NCBI RefSeq assembly: GCF_910594005.1
Contig: NC_057817.1
Location: forward strand, 32,093,001-32,157,000
Direction of reading: 5' to 3'
DNA length: 64,000 bases
From: Cervus elaphus
Lineage: Eukaryota > Chordata > Mammalia > Artiodactyla > Cervidae
The notes under the pieces are model-generated. The model worked only from the letters and a program-made list of their open reading frames with translations. It was not told where the DNA came from and did not search any database. The first letter of the stretch is position 1. Each line of letters begins with the position of its first letter. Both the position numbers and the translations under genes were made by a program. Of this stretch, positions 33,305 to 44,619 are shown one piece after another.

Positions 33305-33315
33305 GCTGAGTCAGC
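33305..33315. promoter_or_regulatory. MARE-like palindrome GCTGAGTCAGC
   Basis: An 11-bp perfect palindrome equal to the inner 11 positions of the 13-bp Maf recognition element. It lies 2.7 kb upstream of the SLC48A1 start codon in non-repeat sequence. A regulatory role is inferred. Confidence 0.4.
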
Positions 33316-33832
33316 GAGAATGGGGAAGAGGGAACTGATTCAAGAAATATTTATGCTATTTGAACCTTAAGGTCAGGTAGCAATTAACTAGCTGGGCAGA
33401 TAGAAAGGAGGAGAGCAAAAATATTTATGAATGCACATGTCAGGACTATTGGAGAGGAGTGAACAAACTTGTTACACTGGAGAGTGAGGTTGTGCAAGAA
33501 AATAACGAGAGATAATTATGTAACAGTAGCTTGGGCCCAGGATATAACACAAGACGATTAAGAGCAGGCTGAAACTTTGGCTTAACTGTGAAAGCAATAA
33601 GGAGCTGTTGAAGAATTTCATGCTCAGATGTGGTTACCACTTACTATGTCACATGAGCAGGTTTCCCCTAACTCAGGAGAACTTTCTGCCCAGAAGAAAA
33701 TAATTTTCTATATCTGCTCTCTCTGCAATGGTAGCTACTGGTCACATGTGGCTGTTGAGTATTTGATATGTACCTAATATGACTGAAGAACTAAGTTTTT
33801 AATTGATTTTAATCTAAATGGCTACACATGGC

Positions 33833-34470
33833 TTGTTGTTGTTCAGTTGCTCAGTTGTGTCTAACTCTTTGTGACCCCATGGATTGCAGCACGCCAGGCT
33901 TCCCTGTCCTTTACTATCTTCCTGGAGTTTGCTCAAACTCATGTCCCTTCAGTCGGTGATGCCATCCAACCATCTCATCCCCCCCGTCACTCCCTTCTCC
34001 TCCTGCCCTCAATCTTTCCCAGCAACAGGGTCTTTTCCAATGAGTCAGCTCTTCACATCAGATGGCCAAAGTATTGGAGCTTCAGCATCAGTCCTTCCAA
34101 TGAATATTTAGGTTTGTTTCCTTTAGGATAGACTGGATTGATCTCCTTGCAGTCCAAGGGACTCCCAAGAGTCTTCTCCAGCACCACAATTCAAAGGCAT
34201 CAGTTCTTTGGTGCTCAGTCTTCTTTACGGTCCGACTCTCACATCCGTACATAACAACTGGAAAAACCATAGCTTTGACTATGCAGCTTTTTAATATGCT
34301 GTCTAGGTTTAATATACTGTCTAGGTTTGTCGTAGCTTTTCTTTCAAGGACCAAGCATCTTTTAATTTCGTGGCTGCAGTTACCATCTGAAGTGATTTGG
34401 GAGCCCCAAAAATAAAATCTGCCACTGTTACCACTTTTCCTTTGCCATGAAGGGATGGGACCAGATGCCT
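33833..34470 (-). mobile_element. BovB (RTE LINE) 3' fragment
   Basis: Reverse-oriented 3' part of BovB. On the - strand 34354-34088 reads as a broken end of the RTE reverse-transcriptase protein (VKAMVFPVVMYGCES, ELWCWRRLLGVPWTARRS). It is truncated at the 5' end and carries a small internal duplication near 34293-34328. It is not an autonomous element. Confidence 0.93.
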
Positions 34471-35853
34471 AGTGGCTAGTGGCTACACATGGCTAGTGGC
34501 TGCCATATTAGACAGCACATTAAACAGTACAGGAACCTCTCAGAATCTCTGCTGCTCTATCTGCAGGGTGGGAATGATGTGTAATCAGCTTGTTACAGCA
34601 ACTGAGAAATATTGAGATGCCGAAGTTAAAGCACTCAGCGCAGTAATCTGACAAATTATTATTGCCATTTTTAAAATTCTTGTTATTGTTATTACTGAAC
34701 ATGGATAGCACAACAAAAACCATGTCTTAGGAAAGATTATTTAGACTTTAGTATCCAAGTTAGATTTGATGGGAAAAGAAAATTGTAGAGGGGAAAGCAT
34801 TCACAATGCTATTTTAACGATATGATGTGGGATAAAGATCTTATCTGGGGACTTTCCTGGTGGTCATTTAGACTCTGAGCTCCCAATGTAGGGGGCCTGG
34901 GTTTGATCCCTGATCAGGGAACTAGATCCTGTATGCCACAATTAAAAGATCCTGCACACCGCAACAAAGATCCTATATCCACAACTAAGACCTGGAGCAG
35001 CCAAATTTAAAAAAAAAAAAAAAAAAAAAAAGATCTTACCTGGAGAAGCCAGGAGAAAGGAAAATCATGAGAGGATTATGAAGCTGCAAAGCACATAGGT
35101 GTGTGTCACACATGCTCTTCTCCCCACATCAGCTTCCTTTCCAAGGGGCTTTCAGAGAGCGAGCTCTCATTGCAATCCTAACCCAAGAAAACACCACTCC
35201 CCTCACCCAACATCCCTAAGAGAGGCAGCCATTCTCCCTGCCTGTGGCAGAGACCAGCAGTGCTTACCAAGAGCATCTCTTTTTCTGACCCATGACCTAC
35301 TGAATTGGAACTTTGAACACTTCCCAGCTTCCTTGCAGTTAAGTTGATGCTATCAGAGATGGTTCTGAGCATTGGAATCAAAGCAGAAGCAATGTGCTCC
35401 ATTTCCAGGCTGGACCCATACAGTCTCCTGTGCACCATGCATTCCCTCCTCCCATTCTGTGATGATTTTAGAAGCCACATGTTGAAGACAGCTGTGCCAC
35501 ATGATAGAAAGAGCCTGGGACCCTTAAATGAATGAATGAACAGAACTACCCACTCCATTCCCCCAGACCCTCCCTGGACTGTGAATGAAAAACTTTTTTG
35601 TGTGTGTGCACTAAGTCACTGAGATTTCGGGCTTGTTGCAATTAACCTCATTATCCTAATTTACCTTCCCTCATTCCATTTCAGGTCATGTAAACATCTC
35701 TTACATGGATAACCTCTGATGTCACTTTTAAATTGGACCACATCAATATTAAGACAGACTCCTAACTCCCACCCACGGGGCATCTTGTCTCCTAAGACAT
35801 TTCTTTCTCACTCCTCCTAAGCAGGCACATTCCAGACATAGATCTCCTCCCAC
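34471..35853. other. Intergenic between BovB fragments
   Basis: AT-rich sequence with one CHR SINE (34849-35031); otherwise I see no gene or named element. Confidence 0.7.
34849..35031 (+). repeat. CHR-type SINE with clear target-site duplication
   Basis: Starts ggactttcctggtggtcatt and ends in a run of about 24 A. The flanks aaagatcttatctgg (34834-34848) and aaagatcttacctgg (35029-35043) differ by one base. Confidence 0.92.
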
Positions 35854-36056
35854 AATGCCGACTCACTGGAAAAGACCCTGATGCTGAGAAAGATTGAGGG
35901 CAGGAAGAGAAGAGGGTGACAGAGGATGAGATGGTTGGATGGCATCATTGACTTGATGGACACGAATTTGAGCAAACTCCGGGAGGCAGTAAAGGATAGG
36001 GGAGCTTGGCATGCTGCAGTCTACAGGGTAGCAAAGAGCTGGACATGATTGAATGA
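35854..36056 (+). mobile_element. BovB (RTE LINE) fragment
   Basis: Forward copy of the BovB 3' region: 'cactggaaaagaccctgatg', 'gatgagatggttggatggca' and 'gctggacatgattgaatgat'. Only about 200 bp remain. Confidence 0.9.
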
Positions 36057-36608
36057 TTGAACTACAATAGCACAATGCTAGGAGCTATATGCCAGTTGAT
36101 TGAGTTTATTGGATGTGTCGGGGTTTCCTCCTTGCTGCTTCTTAATCCCCACACAGAGGGAACTCTGATATCCTTTGGGATATATCCTTATTCACTATGG
36201 CTTCACCCCATGTCCAATTCATTAGCAAGCACAGTTGGGTCTGCCCTCTCTTTCCTCTCTGTCCCCATGCTTAGTCAGAGCACCATCGTCACTACCTGCC
36301 CTTCTGCAGCAGCTCCCTAACCCGTCTTCCTTCCTCTGCTCCTTCTTGCCCCTCCAATCCACTCTGCAGCCAGCAGCTGGAATGGTCTTTTAGAGACAGC
36401 AACCAGAATACAACTCTCCCCTGCTTAAATCCCTCAATATTTTCCATAGCAATTCGGGTAAGCAAATCAGAGCCTTGCCGACTCCAACCAGTCTCACCTC
36501 TGTCCATTTCGGTTCAGGTACACTGGCCTTCTTTCTGTTTCTTGAATGTGCCGAGGTTGTTCCTGCTCTGGGGTGTTAGTAACTTTGTGTCTAGAAAGCT
36601 CTTCTCTC
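36057..36608. other. Intergenic, nothing recognised
   Basis: Single-copy-looking sequence between a BovB fragment and a SINE cluster. I see no gene or regulatory element. Confidence 0.6.
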
Positions 36609-36966
36609 TTTTTTTTTTTTGGCCATGCCTTGTGGCAGGCGGGATGAAGTGAAAAGTAGTGAAAGTGTAAGTCACTCAGTTGTGTCTGACTCTTGTGACC
36701 CCATGGATTATAGCCCGCCAGGTTCCACCATGGGATTCTCCAAGCAAGAATACTGGGGTGAGTTGCCATTCCCTTCTCTGGGGGATCTTCCTGACCCAGG
36801 GATCGAACCTGGGTCTCCTACATTGCAGGCAGATTCTATACCGTCTGAGGCACCAGAAAAGCCCAGCGAGCAGGATGCGGGATCCTAGCCCTTGACCAGG
36901 GATCTAACCCACGCCCCCAGCAGTGGTAGTGTGGAGTCCTAACTACTGGACTGCCAGGGAAGTCCT
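36609..36966 (-). repeat. CHR SINE split by a nested Bov-tA SINE
   Basis: The CHR element (T-run, ggccatgccttgtggcaggc) is broken at about 36645 and resumes at about 36875 (gcgggatcctagcccttgac, ending gactgccagggaagtcct). The insert is a reverse Bov-tA. The motif gcgggat stands on both sides of the insert, consistent with a target-site duplication. Confidence 0.85.
36646..36868 (-). repeat. Bov-tA SINE (nested)
   Basis: 'aagtcactcagttgtgtctg', 'ccatgggattctccaagcaa', then the B-box complement gggatcgaacc and the gcaccagaaaagccc end. It is younger than the CHR element it interrupts. Confidence 0.9.
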
Positions 36967-37082
36967 GGAAAACTTCTCTGAGTGCTTATAAGATTGATCA
37001 TTCATCATTCAAGCCTCAGGTCACATGTTACTTCATCAGAGAGGCAATCCTGTCCTTATTCTCTAAAGTACAGTCCCTACTC

Positions 37083-37356
37083 GGAAAAGGCAATGGCAAC
37101 TCACTCCAGTACTCTTGCCTGGAAAATCCCATGGACGGAGGACCCTGGTAGGCTGCAGTCCATGGGGTCGCTAGGAGTCAGACATGACTGAGCGACTTCA
37201 CTTTCACTTTTCACTTACATGCATTGGTGAAGGAAATGGCAACCCACTCCAGCGTTCTTGCCTGGAGAATCCCGGGGACGGTAGAGCCTGGTGGGCTGCC
37301 ATCTATGGGGTCGCACAGAGTCGGACATGACTGAATCGACTCAGCAGCAGCAGCAC
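37083..37356 (+). repeat. Bov-A2-type SINE (two A units)
   Basis: Two tandem A units, each with 'ggcaac(t/c)cactccag', 'cttgcctgga' and 'agacatgactga' or 'ggacatgactga'. It ends in a short cagcagcagcag run. Confidence 0.9.
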
Positions 37357-40300
37357 AACCCCCTACTCTGTCTTACACGTTGTGATAAGTGACATCTTAT
37401 CACTACATGAAATTGTCTTATGTATTTGTTTAATCTTTTCACCCTCACCCTTGCCATCCCATTGAATATAAATCTCCATGAGGGCAGGGGCTTTATCTGT
37501 TAGGGATCAGCTCCTCTAGGTTTATCTGGGACTGTGCTGATTTTACCATCACAGGTCCAACATTTCAAGAAATCCCTGAGTCTATGGAAAACTCTCATGG
37601 TTAGTGGTCTTATTGCCTGCCTTGATCACTTCTGTATTCCCAGTTCCTAGTCTAATGCCAGGGGCTTAGGTAGGAACTCAATAAATATTTGTTCTATAAA
37701 TAAAGGAAAGAATGGCCAGCTGTCTGTGAAGAATTCTTTAATCCTGCTCTAGGGGGCAGCATTCTCTAATCTTGTGCCTTGAGACTTAGTTGTGCCAAGA
37801 CTGGGCTAAGAATCTCCTGTGCATGTATTTAGGTGGCAAATTCCACAAGATTCTCCCCAGACCTTATGTGGTCCCATTGCCCACCCCCAACTCTTGTGGG
37901 GTTCAAGGCTGAGGACCCTGGCGAAGGTAGCCCGAGGCTGTGCCTGACACCTCAACTTGCCCTCCTGCAGTTTTGTCTTCCTTTTGAGCTCAGCTTGTAG
38001 ACCACAGAGCAGAAAGGACTGTTCTAGAGACGAGCAGCAGGTGGCTCACTGCAGGGAGGAGCTAGGCCCATCGTGAGCATCCCAGCTGCCCAGGCTGAAG
38101 GAAGTAATCCTAAATTGAGGACTCAGAGCCAGGGGGGTCACCTTGGCCATCCCCTTCTCCAGCGCTGCCCCCTAGGACTGTGGCTGCTTTCTGCCCCTAG
38201 AAGGGGCCATCTTCATCTTTCATAGCCAGAGTGAAACCACTCACAGTCTGGCTTCTCACCGAAACCCCACTTCCTCTGCCTGTGCACTGACAACCTGGAG
38301 GTCCACACAGAGGATAGGATGCTGAGTGAGAAGATGCTGAGCGGAAGCAACAGGTCTTTGAGCCCCAGAGCTAGATGAGCACCAGAGACAGACAAGCGTG
38401 GAGTGGGAGGATGTGGTGCGTGTGAGTGATCACAGCCGCCGAGGCATTTGGAAGGGCAACAAGGAGGGGCCCGGGGCCCAGGCCTCCTCGCCTCTCCTAG
38501 TCCTCTGGTGATCTCCATCTCCTGACCTGAACCCTCGGTCACAGGTATGTCCCCCAATGCTCTTTTCCTTCCTGTTTCACTGTGGGATTGTTGTTGGGTG
38601 AGGGGACAGAGAGAGAGAAAGCTGGGAGTTAACCCCTGCAAGGCAAGAGCCTGGAGCACTGGGGAGAGGCTACAAAGGCTGGAGGAGGGGAGGGCACCAA
38701 CTCTCCCTAAAGGACAGAGGCCAGGACAGGGATTAGGACACATCTGTCCTTTAGATTTGTCTTTAGGGATTGGATTTGTGGAGTGAGAAGGTTACCAGGG
38801 AGGCTCAGTCGGTACACAGGAGTCTCCTCCAGTCTAGCTATAAGGGGCCCTGGGTAAAGTTAAGGGACCAGTGCGTGGGACCTGCAGATAGCACCTTAGA
38901 GAGGTTAGAGGCATGAATCTGAGGGTGCTTCCGGGAGGAGGCAGAGGATAGGTGAGAAATAGACCGAGGCAGGCTGAGGGATGGGGGTGGGCCAAGAAAA
39001 CTGGGGAGAAAGGTAGCGGAAGGAAAGTCAGAGCTGCAGGAGACAGGAGGAAGGCGAAGGGACCCGTGGCAGGAGCAGGAGCGGGGCGATGAGTTTACTT
39101 ATTCAACCCAGGAAACCTCTTCTGAGGGCCTCTGTGCCTCGGCCCTGGCTGTGCTAAGCCAGGCGGCCTGGAGCAATGCGCAGCCAGCTCCTGCCCGCCA
39201 AAGTCACTGCGAAGAAGCAACTTCTGTGAAATTTCTAATCGGCAGTTGTGCTGAGCGCCAGGCGTGCGGCTGGGAGATGGGCCCTGCAGGAGGAACTGAC
39301 GCAGGCTGGTTCTGTGTGGGAGAAGAGCTGTGCTGGGGTGTGGCAGGAGAAAACCCAAACCCTGGGGGCTCCGTCTGGAGGGGCCTGTGTGTGAAATCAG
39401 AATCCAGTCTTCTGTGGAATGAGAGGTGGAATGAGAGGGGGAATGATGAGGTGGGCGCCATGCCCCCCTGCCGTGGGTTTAAAAGGAGAGTCTGCTGCCT
39501 TTCCATTTCTCTGGAGGTGAAGTTCACAGAGGAGGGGTGGCCAGGCAAGAACAGGAAGGACTTCCTGAGGCCTGGGGCGGGGCTGGGGGGAAGTCTGAGC
39601 AGCCGGTGGCCGCCCCTCCATCCTGGAGCCAGGACTGATCCCAGCAGGGGAGGGAGTGGCCTGCAGCCCCTTCTCAGTCAGACCTTCAGATGAGGGATGT
39701 CACCTCTCTTTTCTGTTTCCCTCTCTGGACCCCCTCTTTACAGCCTCCCTGGCCTTTCGCTGTGTCCTGTCTGGACAGAGGAAATGGGCAGTGGGTCTGG
39801 TGCCAAGTCTTTGGACTGTTCAGCTTCCTCTGGCCCCAGCTCTTCCGGAGTGGGATCTGGGGGCAGGGTTGGGGTCTGCTGTGATGCTCAGAAGGGGCTT
39901 TTCTGCCTGGCCTGCTTGCCTGGTTACCCACAGCCTTGCTCTCTCCCTGGCCAAGGCTCTAGATCCAGACAAAACCCCCCTCAGGCTCCTGCAGCACCCC
40001 TGCCACGTCTCTAAAACATGAGGGCCAAGTGGGTGCGGAGTTTGCGTCCTGAGCGAGGGTCCAGGGCCCAGGGTGGGTGGAAGATGGGAGCCCCTGAGAT
40101 GAGGGCTTGGGGAGGGTGGAAGATGTTGGGAGGAGGCCAGGGCAGGAGGTAGTGAGGGTAGTGAGCCCCAGGGAGAGGCAGGGAGTAGGGTGGGTTCAGG
40201 TAAAGGCAAGTGCAGACTAGTAGCTCTAATAGGAGTGCAGGAGCAAGGACCACGGAGAAGGCTCGGAGAGGAAGTGGTCATGACTAGGCTGGAGCCGCCG

Positions 40301-41671
40301 TTTCAAAGCACTGATCACTCAAGGGCAGAGGCAGTGTCTTCTGGGTGTGTGTAACACACATACAAACACACACACACTTGAGAAGCAGAAGCTGGAGGGG
40401 GAAGGCATCTCCTGCACATTCAAACACCACCAAACTTGCCCGCTAGGCAGGCCTGTTCCCTCCCGTAGCACAGCTCCAGACCTGCCTCTGCTTTCTCTTT
40501 TGCTCTCCCGGCCTCTCCTTGCCCTCTGGCCACCACTGTCAGCACGACAGGCCTGTTCAGTGACCATTTCCTTGCCGCCATCATGCAGGGGTAGCTTGAC
40601 CACCAGCCAGCAGAATCTACCTCCAGTTAAGTGTGGGGTCCTGGCTCTGGCCTCGGGCAGCTCCCCACTGGTCCTGAGCTCTGTCCACCCTCATAGACCT
40701 CTCTCCAGCTTGCTCCCTCTCCAGGAGAAGTGGGAGCCAGTCTCTCCTCTGCCCCTCACTCTACCACGGTCCTTAGAAGTTCAAGAGTGACTGGCTGTGA
40801 CCTGCTGGTCCTAGGAAGATTTGGCTTGGGGCCCATCAGCGTTCCAGCTCCCTGCCTCGGTCCCCCACCCCAGGAATGGGGAGGGGAGGAGATGGGTGAA
40901 CTGGACTGGAACCACCCTTGGGGTCAGGAGCCTGGCCAAGCGGACTTTGAGCCTTCCAGAGCTGGGCGGTGGAGCGCAGGTGAGGGGAGCTGGGCTCTCT
41001 CCATTGTCTCAGTCTCTCTCCATTGTCGATAAGTTGTGGCCAAGGGAGAATGGCGGGGATGCTGAGGGAGGCTGCAGCAGGCCGAGGAACAGCCCGTACA
41101 CCCTCTGGTCTCCAAGCTGGCCCTTTTCCATAGTCCCACAGGAGGCCTGTTAGCTAAGATGCCCTCCAACCTCCAACCTGCACCCTCCATCCCACCAACA
41201 ACTTCAAAGGATGTAGCTGAGCCTCGTGAGCAAGGTCTGTAGCATAGGAGAAGGAGGAAAGAATAGGAGACAAGGAGGCAGCCAGGAGGGAGGGAGATGA
41301 AATAAAATGTCCTCAAAATGAACTGGAAGAGCAGTTGCTCTCCCTTCCGCCCTGCCCTTGGTACACGCCCACAGCTGGCCCCAGCTGACTCCCCCACAGA
41401 CTTCATTTCATTTCCCCCCTCCGGAATCATGAAGCACCCACTATATGCCAGACACTGTGCTGGGTAGAGGCCTGACCAGATTAGTGTGTTAGGGAGTTAC
41501 CAGAAAATTCCACTAGGCTCCATGGCCCTGGAGCCCAGGATCTGCCTGGTTTTAGATCCTCAGTTTACGGCAGAGTTCCTGACACTTACAATAAATGCTG
41601 CTGAAGAAATTAAAGATTCTTGTGGCATTGCATAGGAACGGCTGAGGAAGGCAAGGCTGACAGTAGTGATC
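37357..41671. other. Intergenic block without a supported gene
   Basis: About 4.3 kb of mostly single-copy DNA between Bov-A2 and BovB elements. Several open frames exist, but none has a recognised domain, splice context or start. Small features: a GAATGA-type minisatellite near 39416-39450 and a short CA run near 40350-40378. An unrecognised enhancer or lncRNA is possible; nothing shows one. Confidence 0.6.
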
Positions 41672-41932
41672 AGGGTTGCTCAGTTGCTCAGTCGTGTCTG
41701 ACTCTTTGCGACCCTGTGGACTGCAGCACACCAGGCTTCCCTTGTCCTTCATTATCTCTCAGAGTTTGCTCAGACTCATGTCCATTGAGTCAGTGATGCC
41801 ATCCAACCATTTCATCCTCTGTCACCTCTTCTCCTGCCCTCAATCTTTCCCAGCATCAGGGTCTTTTCTGATGAGTCAGCGCTTCACATCAGGTGACCAA
41901 AGGGTTGGAGCTTCAGCTTCAGCATCAGTGAT
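41672..41932 (-). mobile_element. BovB (RTE LINE) fragment
   Basis: Reverse copy: 'gttgctcagtcgtgtctgac', 'gtggactgcagcacaccagg' and 'gatgccatccaaccatttca'. 5' truncated. Confidence 0.9.
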
Positions 41933-41944
41933 CAGGGAGGCAAT

Positions 41945-42160
41945 ACCAAATTGTGACTGAGTGTGGGCTCTGCGGTCAGACAGCCTGAGTCTGGCATTAC
42001 TACTTACTAGCTATGTGACCTTGGCTACATTACTTCACCTCTCTGTTCCTCAGGGTCTTCACTTGTAAATAGTGATTGTTCTGAGGATTAAAAGGTGATA
42101 TCTCTAAAGTAGTAAGCAGATTACCCTGCATAGAGTGAGTGCTGGAAGAGACCATCATTG
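41945..42160 (+). repeat. MIR SINE remnant
   Basis: 'tgtgggctctgcggtcagac', 'agctatgtgaccttggctac', 'cctctctgttcctcagggtc' and 'tgttctgaggattaaa' follow MIR in order. Confidence 0.75.
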
Positions 42161-42175
42161 GGCTAGAGCAGTTTC

Positions 42176-42320
42176 AGAGGGGATGGGGCATCACCAACTC
42201 TATAGACATGAGTTTGAGTAAGCTCTGGGAATTGGTGATGGACAGGGAAGCCTGGCATGCTGCAGTCCATGGGGTTGCAAAGAGTTGGATATGACTGAGC
42301 GACTGAACTGAACTGAACTG
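42176..42320 (+). mobile_element. BovB (RTE LINE) fragment
   Basis: 'gacatgagtttgagtaagct', 'gacagggaagcctggcatgc' and 'gactgaactgaactgaactg' are the BovB 3' end in forward orientation. Confidence 0.9.
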
Positions 42321-42884
42321 GGGCATAATGGATGGATGCAAAAGGTTATCCACTGGTTGAATCAGCCCAGATTGAAGGCTGACTGGATGTGGGAGAAGGA
42401 AGGACCGAGGTATGAGGTGCCTTGGTTAGGCAGTGGTGGGAGTCCTGGAGCAGGGAGCTGAGAGAGGCAGGGCGGGAAGAGGGGCAGCTAGGGTGGGAAG
42501 TTTTCTACTCATGTAGTGTAAAGATCCAAGAGGCCCTGGGCTCCACCAGTGTAGAGCTCAGCCGAGAGGCCTGGGTGAGGACTACAGCCCAGCGCCACAG
42601 TGGGCCAAAAGCCCTCCTTACCCATCAACCTTCCTGGACTACTCCCTGGGAGCCTCTGCCTTCCTCTGCTGCCAGTCTGAAAACAGGGAGGCAGGGTTCC
42701 AGGAGGCTCGTGTCCCAGCAGAGAGCTCAGCGTGGAGGTGGACGGTGTCAAGGGGCCCGGCTGCTCAGCCTCCATCATCTGTCTGTCCCACTCCCCACCT
42801 CTGGAGCCTGTGCACCCAGGTGTGGGGGAAAGTACTCTGGATGTGGGTTTTGCCTTTGCGGGAGCTGTCAGTATTTGAGAGGCA

Positions 42885-43115
42885 GGACTGCAGAGTGGTA
42901 AATAAAGCGCACAGATTTGTAAGTGCTTGGGGAGAATCGCTCAGTGCTCCCCATCTTAGCTGTGGGACTTTGGGTCTGTCAGTTAACCGTTCCATGTCTC
43001 CATCTCCTCATCTGCAAAATGGGATAACAATAGTACCTATCTGATAGGATTGTTGTGATGATTAAATCTGTGAATGTATAACAAGTGTCAAGAACAGAGT
43101 CTGGTGCATGCTAAC
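42885..43115 (+). repeat. MIR SINE remnant
   Basis: 'agctgtgggactttgggtct', 'catctgcaaaatgggataac' and 'ttgttgtgatgattaaatct' match the MIR core and tail. Confidence 0.75.
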
Positions 43116-43544
43116 TATTGTTACTATTTATCTGTCCTAACACACCTTTCAGGCATGTAAAGATAGGGGAGGGTGGAGGTTGTACCGGGGCATGGCACGA
43201 TTGTCCCCATGATGACTCACCATCTAGCTTAAAGTGTCTTCCTCAGACACACTCCTTTAGACCCCTGCCCCCTCCAGGCCTCAGCCTCCATCAAAAATGT
43301 ACTGAGCATTCATTCCACCGGCCAGTCCCAGCCAGGAATCCTGAGAAGACAACACCTGCTCAATCATTTGCCTTGGCGGGAGGTGGGGTGCCCTGCTCTT
43401 CAGAGATCAACAAGTTGAAAGGTCCCATTTGATGACTGTCTTTGCATCCTGGCACCTTACCCCCCACCATACTCAATTTCTCTTTCTGCAGCCCCCTCTC
43501 TTAGGCATGTAGTCTGGATCAGAAAATGAATCTGATGTACAAAC

Positions 43545-43750
43545 AGCGCAGCATAGCCTGGGGGTTAAGTGCAGCCAGGCAACCCAGGTTCAAGCCCCAG
43601 TTCTATCACTGAATAGCTGTGTGATCTTGGCGAGTTACTTAATACCTCTGAGCCTCATCTTCACCATCTTAGATGGGAATGACAACAGTACTAATTCATA
43701 GGCTGATGGCAGAGAGAAAAATACCTGTGAACACCTGGAACAGTGCCAGG
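43545..43750 (+). repeat. MIR SINE remnant
   Basis: 'gcagcatagcctgggggtta', 'aacccaggttcaagccccag', 'agctgtgtgatcttggcgag' and 'cagtgccaggcacttatagg' give nearly the whole MIR. Confidence 0.8.
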
Positions 43751-44083
43751 CACTTATAGGCTTTTGTGGTCTGCTGTGAGGGACGCAAGTGTCCTGCCTC
43801 ACTCACTGGCTCCTTTTCCACCTGCCTAAAGTAGTGGCAGTATGAATAGGAAATCAGAGACCCCTTTCTGACCACAGTCTCTGGAAACTCCCCTGCAGCA
43901 ACTTCTAGACAGATCAATGGCACCAGCAGCCTGAAATTTCAACTCACTCCCCAGCCCCACTCCATCTCAACTCTCTTCCCCATGTGACCTCTGCCTGTTA
44001 ATCCCTTCAAACTGTTCTTCCTTCTTTAAAATTCCCTGAACCTGGGTGGCTGGGTTTGGGCTTGGGGCTACAATCATCTTTAG

Positions 44084-44250
44084 GCTCCCCTCCCAGGTGG
44101 CTGAGTAGTAAAGAATCTGCCTGCCAATGCAGGAGACTCTTTCATCCTGGGCTGGGAAGGTCCCCTGGAGGAGGAAATGGCAACCCCCTCCAGTGTTCTT
44201 GTCTGGAAAATCCCATGGACAGAGGAGCCTGGTGGGCTAAAGTCAACTGA
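44084..44250 (+). repeat. Bov-tA SINE, 3' truncated
   Basis: 'gctgagtagtaaagaatctg', 'gcaggagactctttcatcct' and 'aatcccatggacagaggagc', then the match ends. It is the last ruminant SINE before a 13-kb stretch that has none. Confidence 0.88.
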
Positions 44251-44619
44251 GGACGCATATCTAACCTCATCTTCCCTGAGGGAGCATTTAAAACTCCACC
44301 AACATTTCTCAAAGTGAGAACATTCCCAGCAGACAACCTTAGGGTATTTGTTCAAAACACAGACTTTCCATTTCATGCCAGTAAGACTGAATCTGAATTT
44401 AAGGGACTGGAACTTACATTTGATGAGCTCCTGGGAAGACTTATAAAGACACTTGAAATTGAGGTTTTAATCACAATGAAAATCCACACCCACACCCCCA
44501 AGAGAATAATCATCGGTGGAAGGGCAGGGGGCATGGTATATTAGAGATGTGTCTTCCTCTGTCCAGGCAGGCTCAGCTGCAGAGGGAAGGGACACTGATG
44601 GGGCAAAAAGAGGGTGCGT

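Larger units (their letters stand above)
30851..33832. other. Intergenic, upstream of SLC48A1
   Basis: No coding gene recognised. It holds A/T-rich low-complexity DNA (30990-31080, 31465-31510), an old LTR/LINE-like repeat (31525-32030), a CHR SINE (32259-32541), a MIR remnant (33100-33235) and a MARE-like palindrome at 33305. Confidence 0.75.
42321..44083. other. Intergenic with MIR remnants
   Basis: No supported gene. Two MIR copies lie at 42885-43115 and 43545-43750; the rest is single-copy. Confidence 0.65.

Noticed and set aside
34088..34354. Reverse-transcriptase-like protein fragment on the - strand
   Set aside because: It is a 5'-truncated, mutated BovB piece with no intact protein, so it is annotated as a repeat only.
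39151..39693. A 180-codon open frame in the intergenic region
   Set aside because: No domain, no splice logic, and composition like neighbouring non-coding DNA.
37357..41671. Search for a CRISPR array, operon, or other prokaryotic-type system in the window
   Set aside because: The DNA is clearly vertebrate nuclear sequence with spliced genes; no regularly spaced repeats or compact gene runs occur.
41873..41883. TGAGTCAGC-like site near 41,875 and a related one near 34,040
   Set aside because: Both lie inside BovB fragments and derive from that repeat's consensus (TGAGTCA), so they are not specific to this locus.
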